Positions 33,574-43,386 of a stretch of 64,000 nucleotides of DNA are shown here, one piece after another. The translations under genes and the position numbers were made by a program. Each line of letters starts with the position of its first letter. The stretch's first letter is position 1. The stretch is from Phyto melanocephala (lineage: Eukaryota > Arthropoda > Insecta > Diptera > Rhinophoridae): assembly GCA_941918925.1 (NCBI GenBank), contig OW799237.1:74597126-74661125 (forward strand). The letters are read 5' to 3'. The notes under the pieces were generated by a model. The model ran no database searches, had not been told where the DNA came from, and saw only the letters and a list, made by a program, of their open reading frames with translations.

Positions 33574-35158
33574 CCCTTAAGTGGATACCTAATTAAGGTG
33601 GCACTAATTGTCACCTGGTCCTAGCTGGGACCGCTTGTATTTACAATTGAAATTTTCTATAGGCTATTAAACTTCTTAAACAAAAACACAACAATTCAAT
33701 AAAATATATGTTAGTTTATACAAATAACATAAAATTTCGTTACATACCTACCGAAAAAGAATCCATTTCGTAAAAAAGAACATGGTAAAAAAACGGAAAT
33801 AGTGTTTAAAGTTTATATGACTGGCCACATTTTTGAACATTTCATTTATTATTTATTTACTCCTCAAATAAATATTTTTAATGTTATCTTTTGCAAGTAT
33901 CATAATTATTATTTTAATTTGCCTTAAATTAATTTTTTCATTCAAAAAAGCTTAAGTTCTAGATCTGCGTACAAAATTGGATTTAAGGATGAACAGCTTG
34001 CTCATTGAGTGTAATATAACTTCCTAAGGCCATTATGTCGCTTATGTTATTAAAAAAAATACATAAGTCCAGCGATTTGTTCCACGCTTTGCTGTAAATT
34101 TTGTTAGTATTTAATCCATTACAACTACACCCGACTTTGTTTCATTGTAGTTCAGCCTTACCTCAAATTTTTTTCTTTATTTCAGGGACAGATGTGACAG
34201 TGTTATAATGGACGGTCAGTAAAGGACAAGTCAGTTGTTTGGTGGTTGCGGGTTCGATTCCCGCCGGAGACTCTGGAATTGTCTGCTTCTCTTTCTCTTC
34301 TATCCTAAATATTTCTATTCGTATTCTATTCATCTCTCTATTAAGGCGTCACAATGGACCGTAATGGTCTCCGAGTGAAGGTGTGGGGGTAACTTTGTAA
34401 CAGCCTTACCTACCTACCTACCTACCTACCTACCTATAATGGACGGTGTATACTAAAAAACTGGCTTTATTTTTCTTTGAGATGTTAGAACATATTGCAA
34501 CATTATCCTTAAATCCAAATTCACTAGAGAGCACTTGTCTTTGATAATTTATAATTTTCATAGCAATCCATCGTTTGTTACTCCTAATAGTTCCAACAAA
34601 TGCAAGTACATCATCCATTAGCTTTTAGCATACCCCAATTGTGGTTAAAACAAATTGTCGGCATCTATTGCTTTTTGTTTGTTTTTCAGTCTTCGCATCA
34701 CCTGGTCTCTGCCATTATATATTTTTTTTCTCAAAGGGAAAATGAAATTTCATGTCACATGCTTACTAAAACTTGATTCCGTATCTAGCTGGCTTAGAAG
34801 GAATATATTGATAAACTTCGCTCTTTCTCTGAACGAAAAAATAGCTTCTCGAACATAATATTTTTGTATGGTTTCAAATTAGTTTAAATTTAGCTAACGC
34901 CGATGTGTTTGCATTTATATTAAGAAAAAATTTACTGGGCCTAGCTGGGCCCAGGTGGTATGAATATGAAAAAAATTTTGTTTTAACTATTTACCACTCC
35001 CACGGTCATGAAATTTACACTTATTTTAAATTTTTGTGTAAAAAACACTTTCATTGAGAAATACCTAAAGTTTCATTGAAATATTTGCATTATTAATGCA
35101 AAAATCATTACAAAAAAGTCAAAAAATGCCTGGCCAGGCACAGGTATCCTCCTAAGGG
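33574..35158. mobile_element. piggyBac-type TTAA element
   Basis: The ends CCCTTAAGTGGATACCT and, on the other strand, CCCTTAGGAGGATACCT match at 15 of 17 positions and lie directly inside TTAA (33570-33573 and 35159-35162). The element is 1585 bp. Palindromes stand near the ends and inside: GGTCC-TAGCTG-GGACC at 33617-33632, CTGGGCC-TAGCTG-GGCCCAG at 34936-34955 and TGCCTGGCCAGGCA at 35127-35140. No transposase is recognisable. It carries a SINE at 34217-34434. Frames at 34430-34618 (minus) and 34655-34858 (plus) have no known match. Confidence 0.75.
34204..34447 (+). mobile_element. tRNA-derived SINE with (TACC)n tail
   Basis: The SINE body (34217-34434) is bracketed by a perfect 13-bp duplication TATAATGGACGGT (34204-34216 and 34435-34447), so it is a recent retroposition. 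It contains a Pol III B-box, GGTTCGATTCC, at 34251-34261 inside a T-arm-like context (GCGGGTTCGATTCCCGCC); the A-box is poorly conserved. A pyrimidine-rich middle and a CAGCCTTACC(TACC)n tail follow. It has no coding capacity and would depend on a LINE in trans. Confidence 0.8.
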
Positions 35159-35162
35159 TTAA

Positions 35163-35663
35163 AACAAAGTTAAACATTAAAATAAAACAGAAGTCAGCAG
35201 TTTTATAAGTTGAAAATAATTTAAGCTGTAAATCATGTCTGTTATTTATCTTTTCAGATGGCAATTGTTTACAGGGTATATGTAAAAGGAGAAAAAAAAC
35301 ACTTTTCTTCTAACATAAATATATGAAAAAGTTTTTCTTTATTGTAATAACAAAATTTGGAAAACTTTTTTTTTTTAATTTAAAAGTTATGAACAAATTT
35401 TCTTAAGAATAAAATTGAATTTCGTTCATTATTGAAAGTTTGCTTTTCTTTAGAGAAATATGGAACAAATATTAAGAATATGAAATTAATTGTGATTAGA
35501 ACATAATTTTTTTTAGTAATTTTACAAATGAGAAAATATTTTGCTAAAGATTGCGAAAATCTAAATAATTTTAATACCTGTCAATAACACTTTGCTACTC
35601 TTTGTTAATATACAAAATAATTTTTTTTTTTTTTGATTCTAAAGTAAATATATTAATAATTTA
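35163..35663. other. AT-rich spacer
   Basis: Poly-T runs (35365, 35620-35635). No gene. Confidence 0.3.
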
Positions 35664-35876
35664 GTGCAGTATTCACAAAAAATATTCTAGGTTTATTAAA
35701 GACTTAATTGACAGAGTTTGTTTAGAAATTTGTCGAATTAGGGCCGTATTCATAAAAAATATTTTCGGTTTATTGAAGGCTTATTTGACAAATTTCTCTA
35801 CAACATCTAAGATATTTTTTATGAATACGGCCCTTAGTCTTCAATAATCTTTAAATAGTTTTTATGAATATGACAG
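35664..35876. mobile_element. Hairpin MITE inserted into a copy of itself
   Basis: The outer copy begins GCAGTATTCACAAAAAATAT (35667) and ends TTTTTATGAATATGACAG. It is split after GTCGAATTA by an inner copy (35741-35833) whose ends are GGGCCGTATTCATAAAAAAT and the exact inverse. The inner copy is flanked by TTA duplications (35738-35740 and 35834-35836), as in PIF/Harbinger-type elements. A third, intact member is at 47479-47595. Confidence 0.7.
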
Positions 35877-36064
35877 TTAAAGCTTTTTTAGTAGTATCGG
35901 ATTGTTACTAAGGAATAGCAACAGCAGTGAATACAAAAATAAATTTTAATTTTTTACTGAAACCGGGTCGCATTTAATTATTTTTCTTTTTTGTCATATA
36001 TCGTTTGAAATATTAAAAATTTGTTTTTATCTGCTACTATTGACTAATACATACTACAGTATAA
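35877..36064. other. AT-rich spacer
   Basis: No supportable feature. Confidence 0.3.
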
Positions 36065-36259
36065 GTACACGTAAAGAAAAACCATGGTTACGACATGATC
36101 ACAATGGTCATATTATATTCTCTGTACCAATATTTGATTGCCGAAACCAAGTAATAGTTAAATTTTCAATTTTAAATTTCATAAATTTTTTATTACGATA
36201 ATCAAGTATGTTGCTCTTAGATTATGATTACCACAACCATATTTTTTCTTTGCGTGTAC
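36065..36259. mobile_element. Short TIR MITE
   Basis: The left arm GTACACGTAAAGAAAAACCA and the right arm (inverse of GTACACGCAAAGAAAAAATA) enclose 195 bp with TTGCTCTTAGATTATGATTA before the right arm. Related pieces lie at 1355-1390 and at 44805-45540 (ends CAAAGAAAACCCATAATCAC and CAACCATGTTTTTTATATGC). Confidence 0.55.
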
Positions 36260-36837
36260 AGAACTTAAAAAGGCATTCGATATACTGGCAGATGTGTGGA
36301 AATTATTAATCGTAGACTACTATAAATCTAACGCATCATCTGTTACCACGGAATGTACCACTTTATTTTAAGCATGTTGTCAAACGATTGTCTTTTGCAA
36401 ATGCATATGTAATTTGACCACTTAAAAAACGAAGGAACGTTTTGTAGATATGTTAATCTAAAGTCGTATTTTTTTATGAAAATCTCTTGTCCGTAGAACA
36501 GCTAAAAGCGAATTTAGGCCGGAGTTTACAGCAAAAAATATAAAACATATTTGCTGTATTGTACTGGGGTGTTTTAGATATCAAGGTGAGAATCCCATAT
36601 AATAAAATAACTATTGATACAGCCGTATATATTAAAAACCTCTCATATTTCATTGGAATTTCGTTATGAGTTACAGCTGTTATATTTCCCTTTATTCAGA
36701 TATCAATTATTATTTAATGTCTGCTTTTATCTTACCTTACTAGTCATCATCAACATTTCCATTAATCTAGAAGCTACCAAGGCTGCTTCTTGTCTCACCA
36801 GTGTCTCATTCGACTGTATATTCTTAAGCTATAAACA
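36260..36837. other. AT-rich spacer
   Basis: A short plus frame at 36614-36880 shows no family resemblance. Confidence 0.25.
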
Positions 36838-37248
36838 CAATCAAAGGCTACCGACCATCGACTACCGTCTACAAAAGTAGCTGGCTACAAAAATAGCCAA
36901 GTCGCCAGCTACTTAATTCTTTTAACGACTACCGACCACTAACTACAAACAAATGAACAGATGATTATTATTATTTAATGGTGCCACTATAATAGTTTTT
37001 CGCGTTTTTAATAGCGATATTTAATGTATTGCGTTTTCAAAACCACCATTTCATGCATTTATTGTATTGGCAGCACTAATCTGTTTTTTGTAGCCAAGAA
37101 AAATAGATATTAGCCTAAGTTGGCTACGGGCTATAAAAGTAGCCGTGTAGTCGTGTAGCGGCTAAAAGAATTATTCTCATAAGCACGCATGTATTCTATT
37201 TTCGACATCTTGTAGTCGATGGTCGGTGGACTTGATTGTGTTTATAGC
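36838..37248. mobile_element. TIR element with CGACTAC words
   Basis: The left arm GCTATAAACACAATCAA and its inverse at the right end (TTGATTGTGTTTATAGC, 37232-37248) enclose 411 bp. Both arms continue with ACCGACCATCGACTAC. TTAA touches the left end (36834-36837) and lies one base beyond the right end, so a TTAA target duplication is possible but not clean. The interior has AGTAGC/GGCTAC words that could pair. Confidence 0.55.
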
Positions 37249-38084
37249 ATTAATATATTTTGCTTCATATATCACCTGTGTCTCTATTATTATATATTTA
37301 TATATCTCTATCTATATTGGCAGCATTGATAGTATAATTTTAATAATTTTTTTTTTAGAAAACAAAAATATTTATAGTTTTTTACCAATCGACAACAAAC
37401 GTAACACAAGTTGAAAGTCACAGAAGTAGTGATTTAAATTTTGCTTTCTACTAACTTAAAAATAGACATTGCTACATTGATATAAAAAATCATTTAATTT
37501 TGAAAATAAAATTTATTTCACCATTTTAAAGAAAAGCATAAAACATAGCATTATAATACAAATCAATTCACCGATGTAAAATGACGGCCAGCTTAAGGAC
37601 ATATGCTGTAAATTTAAAGTCTTATAAATTTAAATCTTCTTTATTCTTGTAAATACAGTACAAATGCTACTTAAAAGTATTAAATATAATGTTTGCTTTT
37701 ATATGTTGTATTATATCAATACCCTTATTTAATTCTCCTGATAAATCGTTCGAACATAAAAATGCTGCTAACTATGTAGCTTTATTCTTTTATTCCGCAA
37801 AAGAAAAGAAAAACATGTTGAAAGATAGACTTAATAAAGAAGGGGTTTTTTTATCACGTAAAAAATGTATGTATATGTTTAGTGGCTATGTACAAAGAAA
37901 TGTTTTGCACAATGAAAAAAAAATTAAATAAGTGTGAAAACAAATATTTACAAAAATGTTGTTGTTAACTTTAAATAGAAGAAGCATGTGAAGACAAAAT
38001 ATGTAAATTGTAACGGGATTTGTAAAGACAGATGAAAAGGAGTTTTTAAAAGTTCGTTTTGCCTTTTTTAATTTCTGCAATCTG
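37249..38084. other. AT-rich spacer
   Basis: Chance frames only (37689-37931 plus, 37886-38080 minus). Confidence 0.3.
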
Positions 38085-40330
38085 AATTATACATTGAAAA
38101 AAAATAAATACGAACTTCAATTACAAAACAAATATTATAATTTAATAAGTTTTTACTTTGATCCAATCAACAAAATAATACTATTAATTAAATGAATATT
38201 AATTTATTTTAATTGAAAAAATACTGAAAAAATATTAATTAAAACAGTATTAAAAAAATCATTTAAAATTAATTAAATTTCAAAAAAGATTTTAATTAAT
38301 TTAATTGTGTCTATAATTGAAATTTTGTATTTATATAATTAAAGCATTTAATATATCAATAATAATAATTATTTATCCTGTTCAGAAAAAAAATTAAAAA
38401 AAATATATAAGTATATTTTTTTGATATTAATATATTCTTAACATACATGTGTATATAAAACATATGAATCTATATTTTCGTTACTTATATAACAATAATT
38501 TAGTATAAGAAGTAGGGTTCCAAAAGTCGAAAAGATCGAATAGAAAAACAGAAAGAGAGGGTTGCCAAGGATATAATAAATGAAAATAAGAGATAGTTAG
38601 TAGGAAGTAGAATAGAAGAAAGAAATACAGATTCCCTGCGAGACCCATTACATGCTCACCGGCCACCCAACCCCCATGATGAATTCGATAATATTCCTCA
38701 GCTTGCACTCTGAAACATCACCCAACTCATCGTGGAATCGTCTACCTAACCACTTTAGCCTATGATTCCGTAGCCTAGGGCATTGTGTTCCACAATTTGT
38801 AGCTCCTCCATATCCTCACACATCTTACAATAATCCGGAGTGCCGCGATCCCATCTACTAACCCTAGCTTTCACAAGACAGTGCCCTGCCCATAAGTGGC
38901 CCTCAGACACACCCTATACAGGCCCAGAAATAACGAAGAGTCCGCTGATTTCAACTTGGGCCATAAAGCCCTTGACACTCTTCAGTCTCTTCTGTCCCTC
39001 CACGCCATATTAGTCCTGTCGGATACTTACGCCCTAATACGGCCAAAATTGTAACCTATCGGAGGCCTCAAGATGTCCTCTTCGCTCGTCGAAACAAGTG
39101 CCGATCCACCGCGCGAGTTCGTCAGAAATTTCATTGCCGACGATTCTATTATGCCCTGGTATCCAAGACAATCTGACATCGAAGAGGTTCATGATCCTAT
39201 CGAGTACCCTCCTGCACTTCCTTAGTAGCCAAATTTGACATAATGTCTTTTCAAGGCTTTGAGCGCCGCCTGACTGTCAACGTATAGAGTAACCTCCCTA
39301 CCCCTTGGAATAAGTTCCAATATAAGATCCGTTGTCCTATATATAGATAGTATCTCCGCTTGGAACAAACATCAGTTATCAGAAAGTCTGTAAGACTTGA
39401 AATTGAATATAATCCTGGAGACCATTTTCCCATAAAATTCTAGTGTGGCCGATATTAAGTATTCTACCCAACCCGGACTCACCTAGCTTAATCAATCTTC
39501 TTGCCATCATTCCCTTCACCTAAAACTTTATAGGCATAGTACAGAGAACGATATCTAGATACCCCTGAGGTTTGCTTCCCCATGACAGCTTGCTGTCAAG
39601 GATTATACCGAAATATTTTGCCCCGTCCGCTAATTCCAACTCTACCCCATTAAGTATCGGTCGCCTAAACGCCTCCATGTTATTTCTCCTGGTAATGAGA
39701 ACTAGCTCAGTCTCCTCCGAGCTTATACCCGGCCCATTCCCTAAAGCCCAAAAAGATAATGTACATAGTGCCGATTGAAGTACACATACTATACCATATC
39801 GAAAGACGGATTTCCAAAAATAATTTTTAGCATCAACGACCTAGACATAAAGGAATTTTAACCGCGGTAAAAAGGCTTGATTAGACAGAGTGAAGAAATT
39901 ACCTACTAAAATGAGAATTCTGAGGACTATAAGGGGATACAATAATTATTGAACTTGGGCACATCTACAATGAAATTGAAACTATTTATTATACATATTT
40001 AAAAGCGAACATATTTTTATATACATATGTCCACTGCAGATTTTCCACTATTTTTTATTATTTTGCTCCTTGAATAATAATTACATATATTAAATTTATT
40101 ATACAAAATTAAATTTTCAAAAAATTTTATTTAAAATAACATTTTTAATTTTTATTAATTTTTTTTCAACTGACAGAAACCTCTTTTTTAAATATTTAAT
40201 ATCAATTAAAAAGGTTAATGTAATTAATAAAAAAAATAATTATAATATAAAAATAAATCAAACAGTCAATTAATTAATAAAATTTAGGGAACAATTTTTT
40301 ATTAACTTAATTTGGTTTTGTGTATAATCC
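38085..40330. mobile_element. AT-only TIR element, copy 1, split by a LINE
   Basis: The left part (38085-38514) and right part (39786-40330) align with 47098-48411: for example ATACTATTAATTAAATGAAT, then TAGTATAAGAAGTAGGGTT, then ATTTTTAGCATCAACGACCT, TTTTCCACTATTTTTTATTA and CAACTGACAGAAACCTCTTT. The body is almost pure A/T with TTAATTAA words. An antisense LINE fragment is inserted after the AGTAGGGTT block. This copy lacks the hairpin MITE present in copy 2 and so shows roughly the empty site. Confidence 0.6.
38515..39785 (-). pseudogene. LINE fragment, RT end and RNase H
   Basis: A GC-richer insert read on the minus strand. From the right come the end of the RT domain (ETELVLITRRNNMEAF then NGVELELADGAKYFGIILDS near 39720-39580, the usual K-Y-L-G-x-x-L-D block), then RNase H pieces (REVTLYVDSQAALKALK near 39290-39240 with the catalytic Asp of D-S-Q), then the I/R1/LOA-like tail (TNMAWRDR near 39000) and a cysteine-containing end near 38830-38850. 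Many stops and shifts break it. It lacks the endonuclease and most of the RT (5'-truncated). It is a different family from the fragment at 25575-26715. Confidence 0.7.
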
Positions 40331-40797
40331 CTACATTTACATTTTGGGAAATTTCTATATTTAAAGACTCCAAAATTGTCTGAAATACGACTGCCTTGTC
40401 GCACTCTCGATTTCAAACTTAGTTTTAAGAAATATGTAAAAGTCAAAAAATTTCCTTAACTTTGCAACCGGTAATACCAAGAGTGCATCTTTTTATTTTT
40501 ATATATTTCAAAAAATAAATCAATAAAGTTATTTCTAAGCAGGCATTCACGCAATACACTTTAGAAAATATGACAACTTACTGAATGTCAAATTGACTGA
40601 TATTTAATGTCAGTAGCTTTTCAATAGTGCTTTAATTGACATGACTATAAATTACAAGGTAATTTAAATTTATCATCTTGTACGCAAGTAAAAAATATAC
40701 TTTTCATTATTGGTGGTGTATTTTTCTAAAGAATTTTTCTAACATTTGTCTTCACATTATAAATAGGTTTTGTAAATTCAAAGTGATAAGTGTTTTC
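40331..40797. other. AT-rich spacer
   Basis: No supportable feature. Confidence 0.3.
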
Positions 40798-42250
40798 AAA
40801 CAAGTAAGAGTGCTATATTTGGCCGTGCCAAATCTTTATACCCTTTACAACGTGAAGATATGCAATAACAATTGTATGTATCACCATACATCTCAAATGA
40901 AAAAACATACATATATAAAAACATCCTATTTTAAAATTATAAATTTACGTACGTATGTTAAAAAAAAGAAAATAAATAAAAAAAAATAAAATAATATAAG
41001 AAAAATTTTAAAAATAAAAAAACATAAAAAAACATTTAAAAAAAAATTTAAAAAAATATAAAAAAATATCAAAAATATTAATAACTAGCCAAACCCGGCG
41101 CGCGTTGCTACGCCCCTTAATGAATCGAAATGCATTCTGAATTTTAATTGAATATCAAGTGCAAAAACCTAAAAATTATAATTTTTTTATGGGCGTGGCA
41201 TTGCCCACTTTTCTAGTCACGAAATTGTAAAGTCATAACAGCTTAATATGTGTGCAAAGTTTCAGAAGAATCGGACCAGTGCAAGTACCTCAAAATTAAA
41301 ATTTTTTTTATGGGCGTGGCCCTGCCCACATAAAAAAAACATAAAGATTAAAAAAAATAAAAAAATATTTAAAAAAAAATTTAAAAAAAAATATAAAAAT
41401 ATTAATAATATATAAAATAAAAAAATAAATTGAATTTTTATTTTATCGAACTTTTTGTTTAAACTAATATTTAAATTTTAATCAGGCTTATCTTTCATTT
41501 ATCACAATTTAAAAATTCTTTGTAAAAATAAAGAATGTTAATATGAACTCGAGCCTGATTAAAATTTAAATATTAAAAAAAAATAAATTAAAAAAAAATA
41601 AAAAAATATAAAAAAAATATAAAAATATTAATAATATATAAAATAAAAAAAATAAATATTAGAAAAATATAAAAAAATATTTAAAAAAATTTAAAAACTA
41701 AAAAAAAATAATAAAAATATTAATAATATACAAAATAAAAAAAATAAATATTAAAAAAAATAAAAAAATTAAAAAACATTAAAAAAATATTAAAAAAATA
41801 TATAAAAAAATAAAGAAAAATATTAAAAAATTTAAAAAAAAATATAAATAATGTATAAAATAAATAAAAGAAATATTTTTGGTTCATCTGGGATTCGATG
41901 CCACGTTTACTCTAACCAGTATACCACGTTTGTATGTATGTTGTTGTTATTGTGAAAAAAACGATGTGGTCGTGGTTTTTTCCTTATATCTCAGTTGTTT
42001 ATATATCGATTTTTCTGATTTTCAAGACCGATCTCCTCCCGAATATTTTCAATATTTTAATACTTTACGCAGGTTGAGGCGATTTCGGAGGGCTTCAAAA
42101 AGTTAATTTTAACATACACACGGACAAACGAAAAGACTGAGAGTCTCTTCACCTATTCATAAGCTTTCAGAAAATTTATACTTTTTGGGGTCGGAAATGA
42201 AAATTGTAGAAATTTCACACGGAATGACAAACCTATATATACCCTTTTTC
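40798..42250 (-). mobile_element. Helentron-like copy H with expanded A-rich core
   Basis: It starts ACAAGTAAGAGTGCTATATT with hairpin ATTTGGC-CGT-GCCAAAT (40817-40833) and ATACCCTTTACAACGTG. It ends with CACACGGACAAACG, TCATAAGCTTTCAGAAAATT, TTTGGGGTCGGAAATG and CCTATATATACCC. The 40960-41870 interior is an array of A-rich units (AAAAATATAAAAATATTAAT and variants) that has swallowed other pieces: a CTAGCCAAACCCGGCGCGCG repeat (41084) and a hairpin (41465-41574). Confidence 0.5.
41465..41574. repeat. Perfect 23-bp-arm hairpin
   Basis: AATATTTAAATTTTAATCAG plus GCT at 41465-41487 is the exact inverse of 41552-41574. The loop is 64 bases. Confidence 0.6.
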
Positions 42251-42655
42251 AATTTTGTGTGGTCGCTATCTATTTAGGAAATATGTATTTTTTTAACTTT
42301 TAAAAGTTTATATTACTTTTTTTTGTTTTCACTTTTAATAATTGTAACATCTTTTGTAGCTTCTAGTAGCTATTTAAGATGACGGCGCGGTAGTATTAGT
42401 AGGTTTTGTGTCTAACAACAAGCATTACACTTCTAAATTAAAGTTTGCAAACTTTAGATCTTGTTCGTGAGTGAGTTGAAGTGAATATAGGGTGAGTAAA
42501 TTCCATTTGTTTTTCTTAGTCGTACACACATACTAACACAAAATACCCATGATAATAAAGGAACACGAGGTAAAATTTGTTAAATTTAAATTTCGATGTC
42601 TAAGCATTAGAAAAAGTTTCAAAAAGAATTTGAATGTATAAGAGATTTGAAAAAA

Positions 42656-43386
42656 AACTAGTAAGAGCGCTATATTCGGCCGTGCCGAATCTTATATACC
42701 CTTCACAACGTGTAGTCATGCAATAACAGTAGTTTGTATCACCATTCATCCCATATGAAATACGTACATATATATATAAAAACATCCCATTGTAAAATTA
42801 TAAATTTACGTATGTATGTTAAAAAAAAAATAAAAAAAAATAATAAAAAAAATTTAAATAAAAAATTAAAAAAAAAAATTAAAAAAAATTTAAAAAAAAT
42901 TAAAAAAAAATAATTAAAATATATATAATAAATATAAAAAAAAAAAAATAACAAAAATAAAAAAAAATTTTTTGGCTCAGCTGGGATTTGATCCCACGTT
43001 TACTCTAACCAGTATACCGTTTGTATGTATGTATGTTGTTGTTGTAATGTTGTTTTTGTGAAAAAAAAATCGAGCTGGTCGTAGGTTTTTGCTCATATCT
43101 CAGTTGTTTATGTACCGATGTTTCTGATTTTCAATACCGATCTACTCCCAAATATTTCTGATATTTTAATACCTCACATTGGTCCAAGCGATGTTGGGGG
43201 GCTTCAAAAAGCTGATTTCAACAAACACATGGACAGACGGACAGACTGACAGAGCTTAATCGACTCCCCTATTCATAAGTTTTCAGAAAATATATACTTT
43301 ATGGGGTCGGAGATGAAAATTGTGGAAATTTCTCACGGAATGACAAACCTATATATACCATTTTTCACTGTGTGAAGGGTATAAAA
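42656..43386 (-). mobile_element. Helentron-like copy I (best-preserved ends)
   Basis: It starts ACTAGTAAGAGCGCTATATT with a perfect hairpin (42674-42690) and TATATACCCTTCACAACGTG. It ends GACGGACAGACTGACAGAG, ATATACTTTATGGGGTCGGA and CACTGTGTGAAGGGTATAAAA. On the minus strand the 3' end therefore reads hairpin, 12 nt, CTAG, T, close to the canonical Helitron end. The sub-terminal inverted repeat is TATACCCTTCACA. The core has an A-rich tract (42822-42960) and the mini-me-like RGAC/TA segment (43224-43300). Minus-strand frames there are low-complexity artefacts. Confidence 0.6.

Noticed and set aside
34240..34270. A tRNA gene at the GGTTCGATTCC box
   Set aside because: No acceptor stem or anticodon arm. 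The sequence is flanked by a 13-bp duplication and a TACC tail, so it is a SINE.
42739..42954. Membrane-protein-like minus frame (Phe/Ile-rich)
   Set aside because: A-rich repeat inside a Helentron-like element, so not coding.
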